In this document: piece after piece, positions 27,801 to 39,800 of the stretch
Layout of the letters: every line of letters begins with the position of its first letter
Numbering within the stretch: the stretch's first letter is position 1
DNA from: Astropecten irregularis
Taxonomy: Eukaryota; Echinodermata; Asteroidea; Paxillosida; Astropectinidae
Assembly (NCBI GenBank): GCA_963971285.1
Contig: OZ020256.1
Span: forward strand, 2,172,501-2,236,500
Direction of reading: 5' to 3'
Length of the DNA stretch: 64,000 nt
The notes under the pieces: model-generated
The model's input: only the letters and a program-made list of their open reading frames with translations
The model's database searches: none
What the model was told of the DNA's origin: nothing
Translations under genes and position numbers: made by a program

Positions 27801-30800
27801 CGTCAAATTCCATAATTCCTCTGCAACATATAGCCTACATTGAGCAGAATAAAACTTTGGAAGTATATTTGGCCATGATGGTTATCATGCGATGCCGTGC
27901 CTATATCTGATCAAAATGCCATTCCATTTTCCAATCATATTTTCCATAAAGCCTACGGCATTCTATGGCTTTTGAAACTCGGCAAGATTTTCTTCTTCTT
28001 CGCCTTTCTCTCAGGTATGTCTTCACTCTAAGCCTCGCCCGGGGGTGGAACTTCGAGACTAATCGGTACAATCATATAGTCTAGATCCTTGTCACAGAGG
28101 CCCTGCTAATAATCATGAAAAAAAGATTAAAGAATGGCCATGGGGTAAGTACTTCACACGCACAAAATAAGAAGATAGAGATCATAAAAAAGGGAACAAA
28201 ATTGTATAATAGTGTTCGGCAATTTCTATTTCCGTACCGTTTTGTATTTGGTATGAAAGGCGTGTGCGATCATACGTAAGCAGAATAGATTTCTCTTTGG
28301 TAATTCTATAATGAGCAAATATCTTCCTGGAGCCATTGCCGATATACACAGTGTCGGGTTCTTGCCAAGTAAAAAATGTAGGCCGAGCGGAATTAGCCAA
28401 TATTTCATCGAATATGGCTTAAAGTTAGTACGCTGCGTGGTTAGTGTGATTCAGTGCAAGTGAAGCCCGTAGCTAAATGACGAGAGTCCAGGTGCAACAT
28501 ATGACGAAGTTTGGATGGTGACCCTCTTTCACCAATATTAAGCCATCTTCCCCTTACTTCTCAGTTCAACTAACTAGTAAACCATATCAACGGAGCTAGA
28601 ACTTAATTGAAGACTTATTCCTGCCTATCTCATGGGGGCGCTGTGTGTCAGACGCCATCTTTTGTGAAAAAAAAAACACATCGTGGAATAAATCAAATTT
28701 TGAATGATGTCAAGGCACCAATTTAGTGAATTGAAATCAGTTCAACGAAATCATCTTACAGGCTAGGCTGTAATTCTATTTTACACTGTGACGATTCGTG
28801 CGTAATTGGACGGTGGGTGCACCACGAAGATGGCGTCGAAACGGCGCCCTCTATCATGCAGGGGCAATGCAAAACTCAAAACGAGTAGCCTGATCAAAGT
28901 CTGATAGTCAATTATTTTTGTTCGTTTGGCAGTCAGAAGCCATGAAACCACTCACATACCGTTATATCCCAAGGATCGTTGAAGATACGCGCAGCATTAG
29001 CAATGCTGCAACCTAAAAAAAATGGTACAAGGGGGATCACTCAAAGAGGATGCGGCTTTTATTTACAACATGTATTTAAATAATACTGTCTTGTACCAAG
29101 TCGAGAATTAACAGCATCTTCTATGATGCGCTTGCGTAGCATTCCTTTATGCAAACATTTCTCCTGATTTATATGTTGATTTATCTATTTGTTTATCAAT
29201 TCTTATTCAAATTTTTGTTTTATTTGTTTCTTCAGCATTGTACCATTTGACGGATTATGACGACACTCTACGAGGAAGTAAGCCTTCGGGCAAAATGGCA
29301 CGATTGGAAGGACAGATTAGGTGAACAAGTCACATTCAATCATGATGCAAATACATTATAAAGCTCTCTGTGCATGTGTGCCAACGACAGGCCGGTATTA
29401 TACCGTACGGTAAGGGTCTTCCAGTGGCGTGCGTCATGCCCGGTCACCTCCGGTCACCCCGTGCTGTCGTCAAGTCCGATTAGATCGCTACGCATTACCA
29501 CCTCCGGCCTAATGAGCTAATGGCCTCGGTATTGTCATACCATCTCACCCCCCCCCCCCCCCACCCCACCCACGCCCCGAAAAAAAAAATCACGTGTGAC
29601 AAAAACAAATAAAATCCATCCGTTACGAAATCATCTGGACAAATAGGGAAGAAACGCACCTTAAAGTAAAAGAAAAGAAAAAAAAACAATACCTCGATTT
29701 TTTCTTCAATTTTTTGGAGGAATTATATTGGCCTCGATTAAAAAAACATTTGAAATACTTCTCTGTAATATTATGCGACAAAAATAAATTCAGATTATGA
29801 AAAAAGTGTAAATGCATTCTTTTTTGAAGGTGAGGCGAGATTTATCTATCATTAACCTGGTTGATTTGGATTCAAATTAGGGATGTTTGGTTGTAGCGAG
29901 GGAGGGGTGGGAGGTTGGGGTGGATAAGTCTGGATTTTGTCTACGCGTCTAGAATCGGTATATCGGTCTCGGGTTAGTGAACGGCCATTAGGTATGCCTG
30001 CCTGCACGCTCAATATTCGGCCCCGTTTTCCATAGGCCTTATACACCCCACTTCAGAGACGCGTGAGCCGGGAGCTTCGGATGGCAAAAACAGTTTTACA
30101 GAAGGTATAGGGATAAGAGCCATACAGGCCCCGTACCGGCCGAGAGAGATAGTCAAACAGGCCGAGGCTCAAACAAGCCAGAAACCGGCCTGGCATGATA
30201 GAGACACCGGCCGGCAGTGGACGCCGCCCCTAACCGCGTTAGAGCCAGCAGAAGCCGGGCCAACTTCAAACCACTATTTCGAGCGAGAAGGGGATCGACC
30301 GTAGATGTTCCCAATCTGTATAGGCCTAAGCAAGAAGGGTCAATGCATACATAAATTGTTTCCAATAAATTTCTGTCGGTGCGATTGTATGAAGATCACA
30401 ACGGCACAAACCTGCAACGTGCATGGTGGCAAACACTATATCTTCGTTAAAAACTCCCAAATTAGACCTTCTTTCTTTTACGCATGCTTTTGTAATTTAG
30501 GGCGAATTTCATGTTAAGTTTTAGAAAGGACACGTCAATCTAAGACTCAATAGAATTAAAATTGGGAAAGAGACGAACTCTGCGCTGACGCTACAAGTTT
30601 GACGACGTAATTTGCCATAGAAAATCTCTTCACTGATCAAGAGCGGGCACGCTATCTAAAACTGACACGGGGGACTTAGGGGGACAGAAAAATCCTTCAG
30701 AAAAAACAGTGCGTACACAAATCAAATTGAGCTCGTAATACTCCGCTGAATATTACGAGAAACAGGTTGCGTTGTAACCCTCTAGCGGTAGGCTGTGTCA

Positions 30801-33800
30801 ACGCAGCAGACAAAATATTCCTACCAAATTGAGTGTTTAACCTGGAAGCGCCTGTTACCATGGCAACGGAGTACTACCGTCCTTCCTGCGCAGAGAGAGG
30901 TTGTGAAATATGCCATGCAGAGGCTTATGGGAAACGGGGATGTGATGTTTACAATGGTGAATGGTGCCACGGTCGTGAGTTTTTTATAATGAAAATTAGG
31001 ACAAACTGCGTCTGGGGGAAATGTGGTCTATGGGGGACATTATAACTAATTCACAAACTGATATTCACAACATGCCTGGCTGGCACGTCGCTGGATTTTA
31101 CTATGAATAAGTCATGACATGGGCTTTCAGCCACTACTGAATGAAAAAACTCAGTCATTCGGGCAACGCAACAACAACGAAGGATGATGATGAATAATAT
31201 AACAATATGACATTCTCCATATCGCACGACAGGTATAGGACTATGGGTATAATGCAGTTCCAATTACACAGCCAGCATGCAATAACACACTGTATATAAA
31301 GGTATATGAGCTTATAGTCATCATTATACATCAAAGGCACGTGTGTAATTATAGTGAAACAAACGCTTTTCGCATGAAACATACAGCTAATAGTTTTGCT
31401 ATCCCTGAGACATAGTAATTAGCTGCTGGAAATAAATCTTTCGTTATATCAAATTAAATGATGATTTGAAATGACGGTCGCGACCACAAGTGTCTTAACG
31501 TCATCGACGTCACGGTATGAATTATAACAATCTTTGGGCCTTTTTATACGTAACCAGGATTGAGGCTATAGGCTTGCTGCTTATCAGCACAAAATGAGTC
31601 GAAGAAAGGCTCCAGCATTGTCATGTATCCCAATTAGCCCTTCATTTCATTCAGAACACAAAATAGCGGTACAGCAAAACAATTTCCCAAGCCTAAACCC
31701 CAAGCCTCATTTCGCAAAGGGCCTCATATTCTATGCCAGGAAATGATTATCAACTGTCTGTAGTATTTCCCTCAATGCCACACAATTAGGCCTATCTATC
31801 GTCAAATTGCTTATGGTGTGAGGACGTGAAGAGTCAGTGACCTCGTGAGGCTAATTGCGCCGCATGACGGCCCGATGCTGCCGCGGGAAATGCCTACCTA
31901 TCGCGTCAAAACGTCGACATTTACATTTTCGCTTTGTCAACAACTGATTCGTAATAGTACAGTAGATTGTTTTTAAATGACAACATTCAGAATTGAAGCA
32001 AATAAAATACAGAACACATGGGGATTTTGGAACACTGTTTCAATTGCAACTGCGTAATCAATATCTAAAAGCACTGATTTGAGTTATATCATATGCTATA
32101 TAATTATACTATGATCTGAGCTTGGTCACCTGTGAGTGGTTCGGCAGAGTGGACTTGGTCCTCATTCGGTTCAGCTTGCGACTCTGTGCCTTGGTCGAAA
32201 CTGACAAAGATGGACCCACTCTGCTGCGAGAGGGCGCTCGACTCCTTCGAGACGTTATTCGGCTGCCAGTTGAACGCGTTGGTCTCTCTATCTGAATTCA
32301 CAGGAAGATTCAGGAAAATTTATCACTTGTAATGTATTAATGAGGACACTCCTGTACGTATAGGCTTACCCTATAACTATAGACACAAACTACAATTATA
32401 ACTAAACATTTCAGCCGTTTTCAACTGAAATGTGTCAAAGTTTGCGAGCGAACTGCCCACGCTTCGGCACGAACCGTGCGAGAGGCTCTGCTGACCTATA
32501 CTGGGCAATTATTATTATGCCAATAATATCATAAACATTTCTAGAGCTTATAAACTTCATTCCCGTATACAAGTGTGACTATGCACTAGACTGGTTGCCA
32601 ATTAAGTGCCTCCTTACCAAGGTACATCTTCCTCTCGTCGTCAAGGTGCAAGACCGTGACGGAGACGCCTGCCATGTCCAGTGACGTAATAAAGTGGCCG
32701 GCCAATACACGTTCAACAATAGCCCCTTTGGATTCTGTAACAGGCAAATCAGTCAAAAATAAGATATTGCAGTCCTGTATTAGAAATTAACCGAAAATCG
32801 ATGTAAAGGACGGGGGAGTTAAAGAAGTAGGAGGGCTGAAATTCCAGTGTTCTTTACCGAGGTATCTGGTGACTGATCGCGCCATTACGAAGAGCTCCAA
32901 AGATGATGTCGCACCGAGATTGTTGAGCAGAACCATGATGTGATCACCTAGAACAACAACAACAACAGCAACAACAACAACAACAACAACAATCGGTAAT
33001 TCACTGTTCCACACGTGTTATTATGCGTCTGAATGATCACATAGTGTTACCATTAGATCTGGTTCTATAGGTCTTGGTCGTGGGTTCGAATCTCGCCTGG
33101 CAGGTTGGTTTTACTTGATGACGACGACCACGAAAGCATTCACCGATTCAATACAGCAGTTTTTGTTCAACATGCACAAAAATAATAAATCATACTAATT
33201 TCAACATAATATTTCCTCCTCTTCATCTTGTCGTACGTTGACAGTTTAAAGGGGTGAAATGAATTCCTAATTACTAATGAAACGGTTAATTCCCTAAAAG
33301 AAAATGATAAAAATGAAACAAAAAGTCCAACACAACGACTGTTGATTCTGATAATTTTGTAAGCCAGATTTTCGTCCTGTTTCGTTCACTCCCCCACCCC
33401 ACCAAAAACAGCAGTTATATAACAGAATTATCACTCGAACTGGAATAATTATAGTAGTCCTGACTGTTTTTCCATCTCATTCCTAATGCGATAATTTTAT
33501 TTCATTCATTGATTAATCTGAAGTATAAACACGAATAGGTTTTGGGAAAAAAAGGGGAAAGGGGAAACCCCCTTCCAGCCCCCAAACCCCATGTTTTCCA
33601 ATATCCTGTTTCATCCTGACAATTTCTAATGACTCGTATTCACGATCAATTTCATGGCAGGCTGTTCGTATATTAATGTCAATTTCCCTGCTACAGGCAA
33701 TACGCGCAATGCATTCTTTCACGTCACGCACAGTATTGGATCCTGACGGTAGGCAAATTAACTGCCTACAACGCGTGCAGTGTTCCTATAAAAATCACAA

Positions 33801-36800
33801 TTATGGTTTTATGACAATGCCAGTGTACTGGTGTTATTTTGCTGGTCCTATGTATAGCGACCAAAGCATATTGCGCTCGTGTCTTTTTCGTTCATAGATA
33901 AACGCCCTGCAGCTTGTTCAAATGGCACGAGGGAAAATACCTTATTTCAAACCATCTTTTTTGGGAGGGGGCGGTTGCAAAAGGGCGCCCTCATCGTTGA
34001 GAGTTCATATGACAGCTGAGCTGACATATGCAAGCGTGTTCTATAATAGCTGATCAGGAATAATTAACTGGACATAATTTTCTTGCACGAAAGTCAAAAA
34101 GCAAGGAAATAACTGAGATTTTTTTCAAAAATACAATGATCCTTTCGCGGATAACCTATGGAAGTTTGTGTACATTTTGGGCATTTGAGCCCAAAATGTC
34201 ATTTTTAATTGAACCTTCACTGCACATTTGTGGTCTATATGACTAAGTCCCACGCAAACCTTTTGTACACTGTATTATATAGAACTATTCTAAATGGGCA
34301 TAGTCACCTGACTGTATCGGGATGTTGCTACTGGTCGCCGGGTTGGTCATGTGATCAATCATGGCCGCCGTGATTTCATCTGCCGAGCACATCTATACAC
34401 GGACAATGAACGAGAAAGAACCTCATAGAGACAAAATTGTTTGGAGAGCCTGAGTGTGAAAACGTTAATTTTTATGGTATTTTGGTTAATTAAAAGCTGC
34501 CCTGATGGGCACCTTCGAGGGAATATAAATCATGATATCACATCTTCATTCCAAACTTCGCCAAAGTTCCCTTAAACTCCGGATATTGTAAGGCTTATAG
34601 AGAAATTGGACCTCTTATACCTTCATTCTTCTCACGCCTGGTTCCCCGTGTGCTCCCAGGCCTAACTCTATGTCATCATCAGCAATCTGGAAAGTGGCAC
34701 CAGACCCTGGCACGTGGCAAGGCGACAGAGCTATCCCAATAGTTCCTGTAAAAAGGCAAAGGTCCATTTCGAATTTCAAAGGATAGGCCTTACACTGAGC
34801 AATGCATAAATGGCACCGAGCTCGAACAGTACTAAGGGTCATGATGCTATGAGATGTGTTGAAATAAATGTATAGTTAACATAATGGCAGATTAATGTAT
34901 ATCAATCCATAGGTTACTCATTTTACTGGCTGATCCACCTATCAACTAATCCATCGATTATAAGTGGATCAATATTCCATCCAATAATTGATGAATCAAG
35001 TAATTGATGTATTGATTAGTATATTTTTTCATATTGATCAATAATTGTTTGATTATTTATCCGTGTTTATCAATAATCGAACCACTGATCGGGTTGTCGA
35101 TTGATGGTGTGATGTCAGTTGCCAAACATACCTATCAATTAATCTTCGATAAAACAATGTATCAACTAGTATCTGATTATTTATTGATTGATCAGATCAA
35201 CTGATATCTAATCGATATATCGATTATAATTGAATGTGCAGGTATTGGACACTATAGCTGACCTACCCATGCACTGGGCAGCTCGTGAGGTGACCCTGAC
35301 AATCTCTGAGAGCGGCTGACCTTCCTCGGCCATTGCACCAGCGATCTGTAATAAGATGTTAACAAGAAATCCAATCTCCTTACTGAACGGTCTGGGTACT
35401 ACACGGTAGAATGAACAACAGGCAATGTCTGGTTGTTTTTTTTAGCAAAGTTTAATCGAATCGCGCTCCAGTCAATTTTCTTTGTTCACCTTTCAGTGAC
35501 TTAAATCAATCCAGCCGGGTTTTTCCCTCGAGGTTGATTTGATAATTTCATGATTAAAACGGTAGCATCGTCTTCGAGGGACCCATGATTCGTGGATATC
35601 GTTCCTGTTTCTCAGGTTTTCGGCATCGCTATTTGCTAATGTGGCATGTATCCTTGTGATAATATTACAGCGGTGAGTAAAGGGCTCCGTGGCCTCTGAC
35701 TGGCAAACGAGCAAAGAAAATTGGCAATTTGGGACACAATTAACATGGTCGATACGTCAGTTGGTATGGAGCGCAGATATACAAGAAATGTTTTAAAAAT
35801 CAGGTTTTTGTCTTTCAGAGGTAACATAATAGGAGGAATTCATCGTGAAATTGATTCCAAATTTGAAATTTGGGTAGGTCTATCGCTTTGTTGCACCTTG
35901 TCCAAGGTGCATCCATCCTATATTTGAATCAGTGCCAATCAAACCGAATCTTGGATTCAAATAAGTCTGGTACCCGTTTTCTTTTTAGAATTGGTGTTAT
36001 CTTTTACAATGGGTATACAAGGAAGGTGACAAGATAGAAAGACGCACCGTGAATAAGGCATTTAATAACATCATAATAAACTAGAGATTGTGTCTGTTTA
36101 AAACAGAACACATGGCTTTTCCGCATAATGATATAAAATATTTCTCCAATTAAAACACATCACTTATTTTGTTTGATTGAGACAGATTTTTTTAAAAGTG
36201 ACCGTATCTAAATGTAGAAAACTTGAGTTAAACAAATCACTTTTGGAGTTTTGAAGTGTGCCCCTTTAATCTTACGTCAGGTGTCTTGGCCACATAAAGT
36301 GGTTTTATAAAACTATGTGTGACTGAGTGCCATATAGATGCAAACGGGTAAACACTGCTGTCTGACAACAAAGCACCCCTGGCATGGCCTAACGAATAAC
36401 AGTCATCCGAGCAGACGGTTTTGAATGGCGCCCTCTTTTGATTAAAACAAGCAACTAGGTACTTTGATTAATCAAAAGAGGGCACCATTCAAAACCGTCT
36501 GCTGGGATTACCGATTCATGCATTACTGAAAACGGTCTAAGTAGATTGTTGCGCGTGCGTAGTTGTCTTGTCAAAAACAGCATTTACGCTGTAGGCAACT
36601 ATGATAAGGAAAAGAAGGAGAACACGGCATATATAAAGCAGGCAAACAACCTTTCGCGCGCCTGGCATGAATGGTGTTTCAATCATATGTTTCATTTTAT
36701 GACCAATATTTTCACGTACAGAGCTCTGTGCAAGTCATTGGGCTAGCGTGAGAAAGATTTAATAAATCATAAAAATTCAAGTGATGACGCCGTCGTGACG

Positions 36801-39800
36801 TAACTTCATAATAACGCAATAAAATGCAATTTTTATGACGTCATGATGACATCACCGATTTTTTGTCTATGCAGTGTTCATCTATGGTGTATGCTTAAGA
36901 ATTATCAAAAAGAAATTCAAAGATATCTTGTTTTGTTTACTTGATATCGTTAAAAGAACTTTAATAACCCAAAATTTCAATAAATCATAAAATATCAGAG
37001 AATGACGTCATGATGACGTCATTGCAATTTTTGGATATAACACTTCCCGACTTAGATACATACCAAGTTTCAACTCAATCAAACTTAAGGTTCGTTCATA
37101 ATTGATGTCTGAAGTTTGCCCCTTTAAGACACTGTCACGTGACACCTGATGACGCCATGATGACGTCATTGCAATTTTTGGATATAACACTTCCCGACTT
37201 AGAGACATACCAAGTTTCAACTCAATCAAACTTAAGGTTCGTTCATAATTGATGTCTGAAGTTTGCCCCTTTAAGACACTGTCACGTGACACCTGATGAC
37301 GCCATGATGACGTCATTGAAATTGTTCGATATAACACTTCCCGACTTAGATACATACCAAGTTTCAACTCAATCAAACTTAAGATTCGTTCATAATTGAT
37401 GTCTGAAGTTTGCCCCTTTAAGACACTGTCACGTGACACCTGATGACGCCATGATGACGTCATTGAAATTTTTCGATATAACACTTCCCGACTTAGATAC
37501 ATACCAAGTTTCAACTCAATCAAACTTAAGGTTCGTTCATAATTGATGTCTGAAGTTTGCCCCTTTAAGACACTGTCACGTGACACCTGATTACGTCATG
37601 ATGACGTCATTGGAATTTTTCGATATAACACTTCCCGACTTAGATACATACCAAGTTTCAACTCAATCAAACTTAGGGTTCGTTCATAATTGATGTCTGA
37701 AGTTTGCCCCTTTAAGACACTGTCACGTGACAACTGATGACGTCATAATGACGAAAAGTTTCGGGAGACAACTACCCTATATGGACTTCCTACATACCAA
37801 GTTTGGTTAAGATCAGCCGTTTAAAAGTGACCAAAGTGGCGTGTAGAATGCCCCTGTACAAAGTCTATACGAAATCTTCAGGAAGAAGAGGAAGAAAAAA
37901 CTAGAGGTTGTGTCTGTTGAAAACAGAACACATGGCTTTTCCGCATATAGAATATTTCTCAAATTAAATACACTTCGCTGATGTTGTTTGATTCAGCAAA
38001 TAAATGATATCGTCTTCGGGAAATGATTTCTCGTTTTAATCAAAAGAGGGCGTTATTCAAAACCGTGCGCTCGGAAAATACGGGTGCAGCCAAGTAAATA
38101 CATGTAGTGGCCAAATGGGTCCGCCGAGCTCATGAATAAAAGTTAAGCACTCAATATATTTGAAATAAGAGAGTTGTGAGAGCTATGAAAATGAAGGATT
38201 GAAGAAATATGGCACTGGACCTCCTGCCCGGTCTCTGGGCTTCCATTTGTGACCATTTTTGATGCAATTGGGTGAGAAAGTGGGTCTATTTCAGCCGCTT
38301 TGCAGAGGGATGTTTTTTTTTTAATGGCTCCTTTGACTGGAGTGATCCGTACCTTGTTTTAGGGGTGGTCAGCTGAGAATGAGTATAACTCAAAAATTCA
38401 ACCGTCACCCTACCATAAAATGAAAAGAAAATGAAAGGTTACATGTTCATCATCATTTTTCTGTGCAACTTGAAAAGCTGTGAGAGTTCTGTATATTTTT
38501 TAACGATTTTTGAAGTTTGGGGATTTATCACTGTTGTCCACGGGAGTTTATTTACTTGGGTGCAACCTTACGTACTGAAAACGGTATAAGTAGATTGCTG
38601 CGCGTGCGTGGTTGTCTGGTCAAAACACGGGTCCAAATCAGCATTTACGCATCTTTGCTGGCAACTATGATAAGGAAGTAAATAAAAAAACGGCATATAT
38701 AATCCAGGCAATCAAACATCTGGACGCGCCTTGTATTTATGTTGTTTAAATCGTATGTTTTATTTAATGACCAATATTTTCACGTACAGAGCAACCTACA
38801 TCGACTATAATTTCGATTAAGATTTGGTGCTGGTATTTAATGATATATAAAAGGAATTACGTGCAAACTATGGCAAGTGTAAACGACGTTTTGTGTCACG
38901 GAATCGGACATGTGCATTGTATGTTATACACAGTGAATTGCGTACGTAGGCCTACATGTACACTGTACATAGTGCATGAGAAATTGATCGAGCTTTATGT
39001 TTTGTACAACGACCACGTTCACGTAATCTGTGTACAAAGTGAACGGGCTATAAAATATTTTTAAAAAATCATATAAAATCAAGTTTTGACGTCATGATGG
39101 TGAAAAGTTTCGGGGCACAACTACCCTATATGGACTTCATTCAGACCAAGTTTGGTTAAGATCGGCTGTTTTAAAGTAACCAAAGTGCCGCGCAGAAAAA
39201 TCTGTGTACAAATTCTATGGGCCACAGAACAAACTCAAAAAAAATACTAGAGGTTGTGTCTGTTGAAAACAGAACACATGGCTTTTCCGCATATAGAATA
39301 TTTCTCAAATTAAATACACTTCGCTGATGTTGTTTGATTCAGCAAATAAATGATATCGTCTTCGGGAAATGATTTCTCGTTTTAATCAAAAGAGGGCGTT
39401 ATTCAAAACCGTGCGCTCGGAAAATACGGGTGCAGCCAAGTAAATACATGTAGTGGCCAAATGGGTCCGCCGAGCTCATGAATAAAAGTTAAGCACTCAA
39501 TATATTTGAAATAAGAGAGTTGTGAGAGCTATGAAAATGAAGGATTGAAGAAATATGGCACTGGACCTCCTGCCCGGTCTCTGGGCTTCCATTTGTGACC
39601 ATTTTTGATGCAATTGGGTGAGAAAGTGGGTCTATTTCAGCCGCTTTGCAGAGGGATGTTTTTTTTTTAATGGCTCCTTTGACTGGAGTGATCCGTACCT
39701 TGTTTTAGGGGTGGTCAGCTGAGAATGAGTATAACTCAAAAATTCAACCGTCACCCTACCATAAAATGAAAAGAAAATGAAAGGTTACATGTTCATCATC

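Larger units (their letters stand above)
24136..32129. other. TKFC introns 11 and 10
   Basis: Elements F, B and A lie in intron 11. MITE D, repeat G and a poly-C run near 29549 lie in intron 10. A GC-richer patch at 30050-30265 (several CCGGCC) was not identified. No other exon found. Confidence 0.75.
36078..37900. repeat. Diverged upstream unit of the 1346-bp satellite
   Basis: It begins ACTAGAGATTGTGTCTGTTT and repeats the order of motifs of the main units (AACAGAACACATGGCTTTTC, then ATTGTTGCGCGTGCGTAGTTG-like text near 36545, then the ACCAAGTTTGGTTAAGATC end near 37797). It is diverged and is expanded by the 147-bp array. Confidence 0.8.

Noticed and set aside
37008..37586. 192-codon minus-strand frame with a 49-residue repeat
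   Set aside because: Product of the 147-bp satellite (49 codons per unit). It lies in an intron on the TKFC sense strand, with no splice logic or family match.
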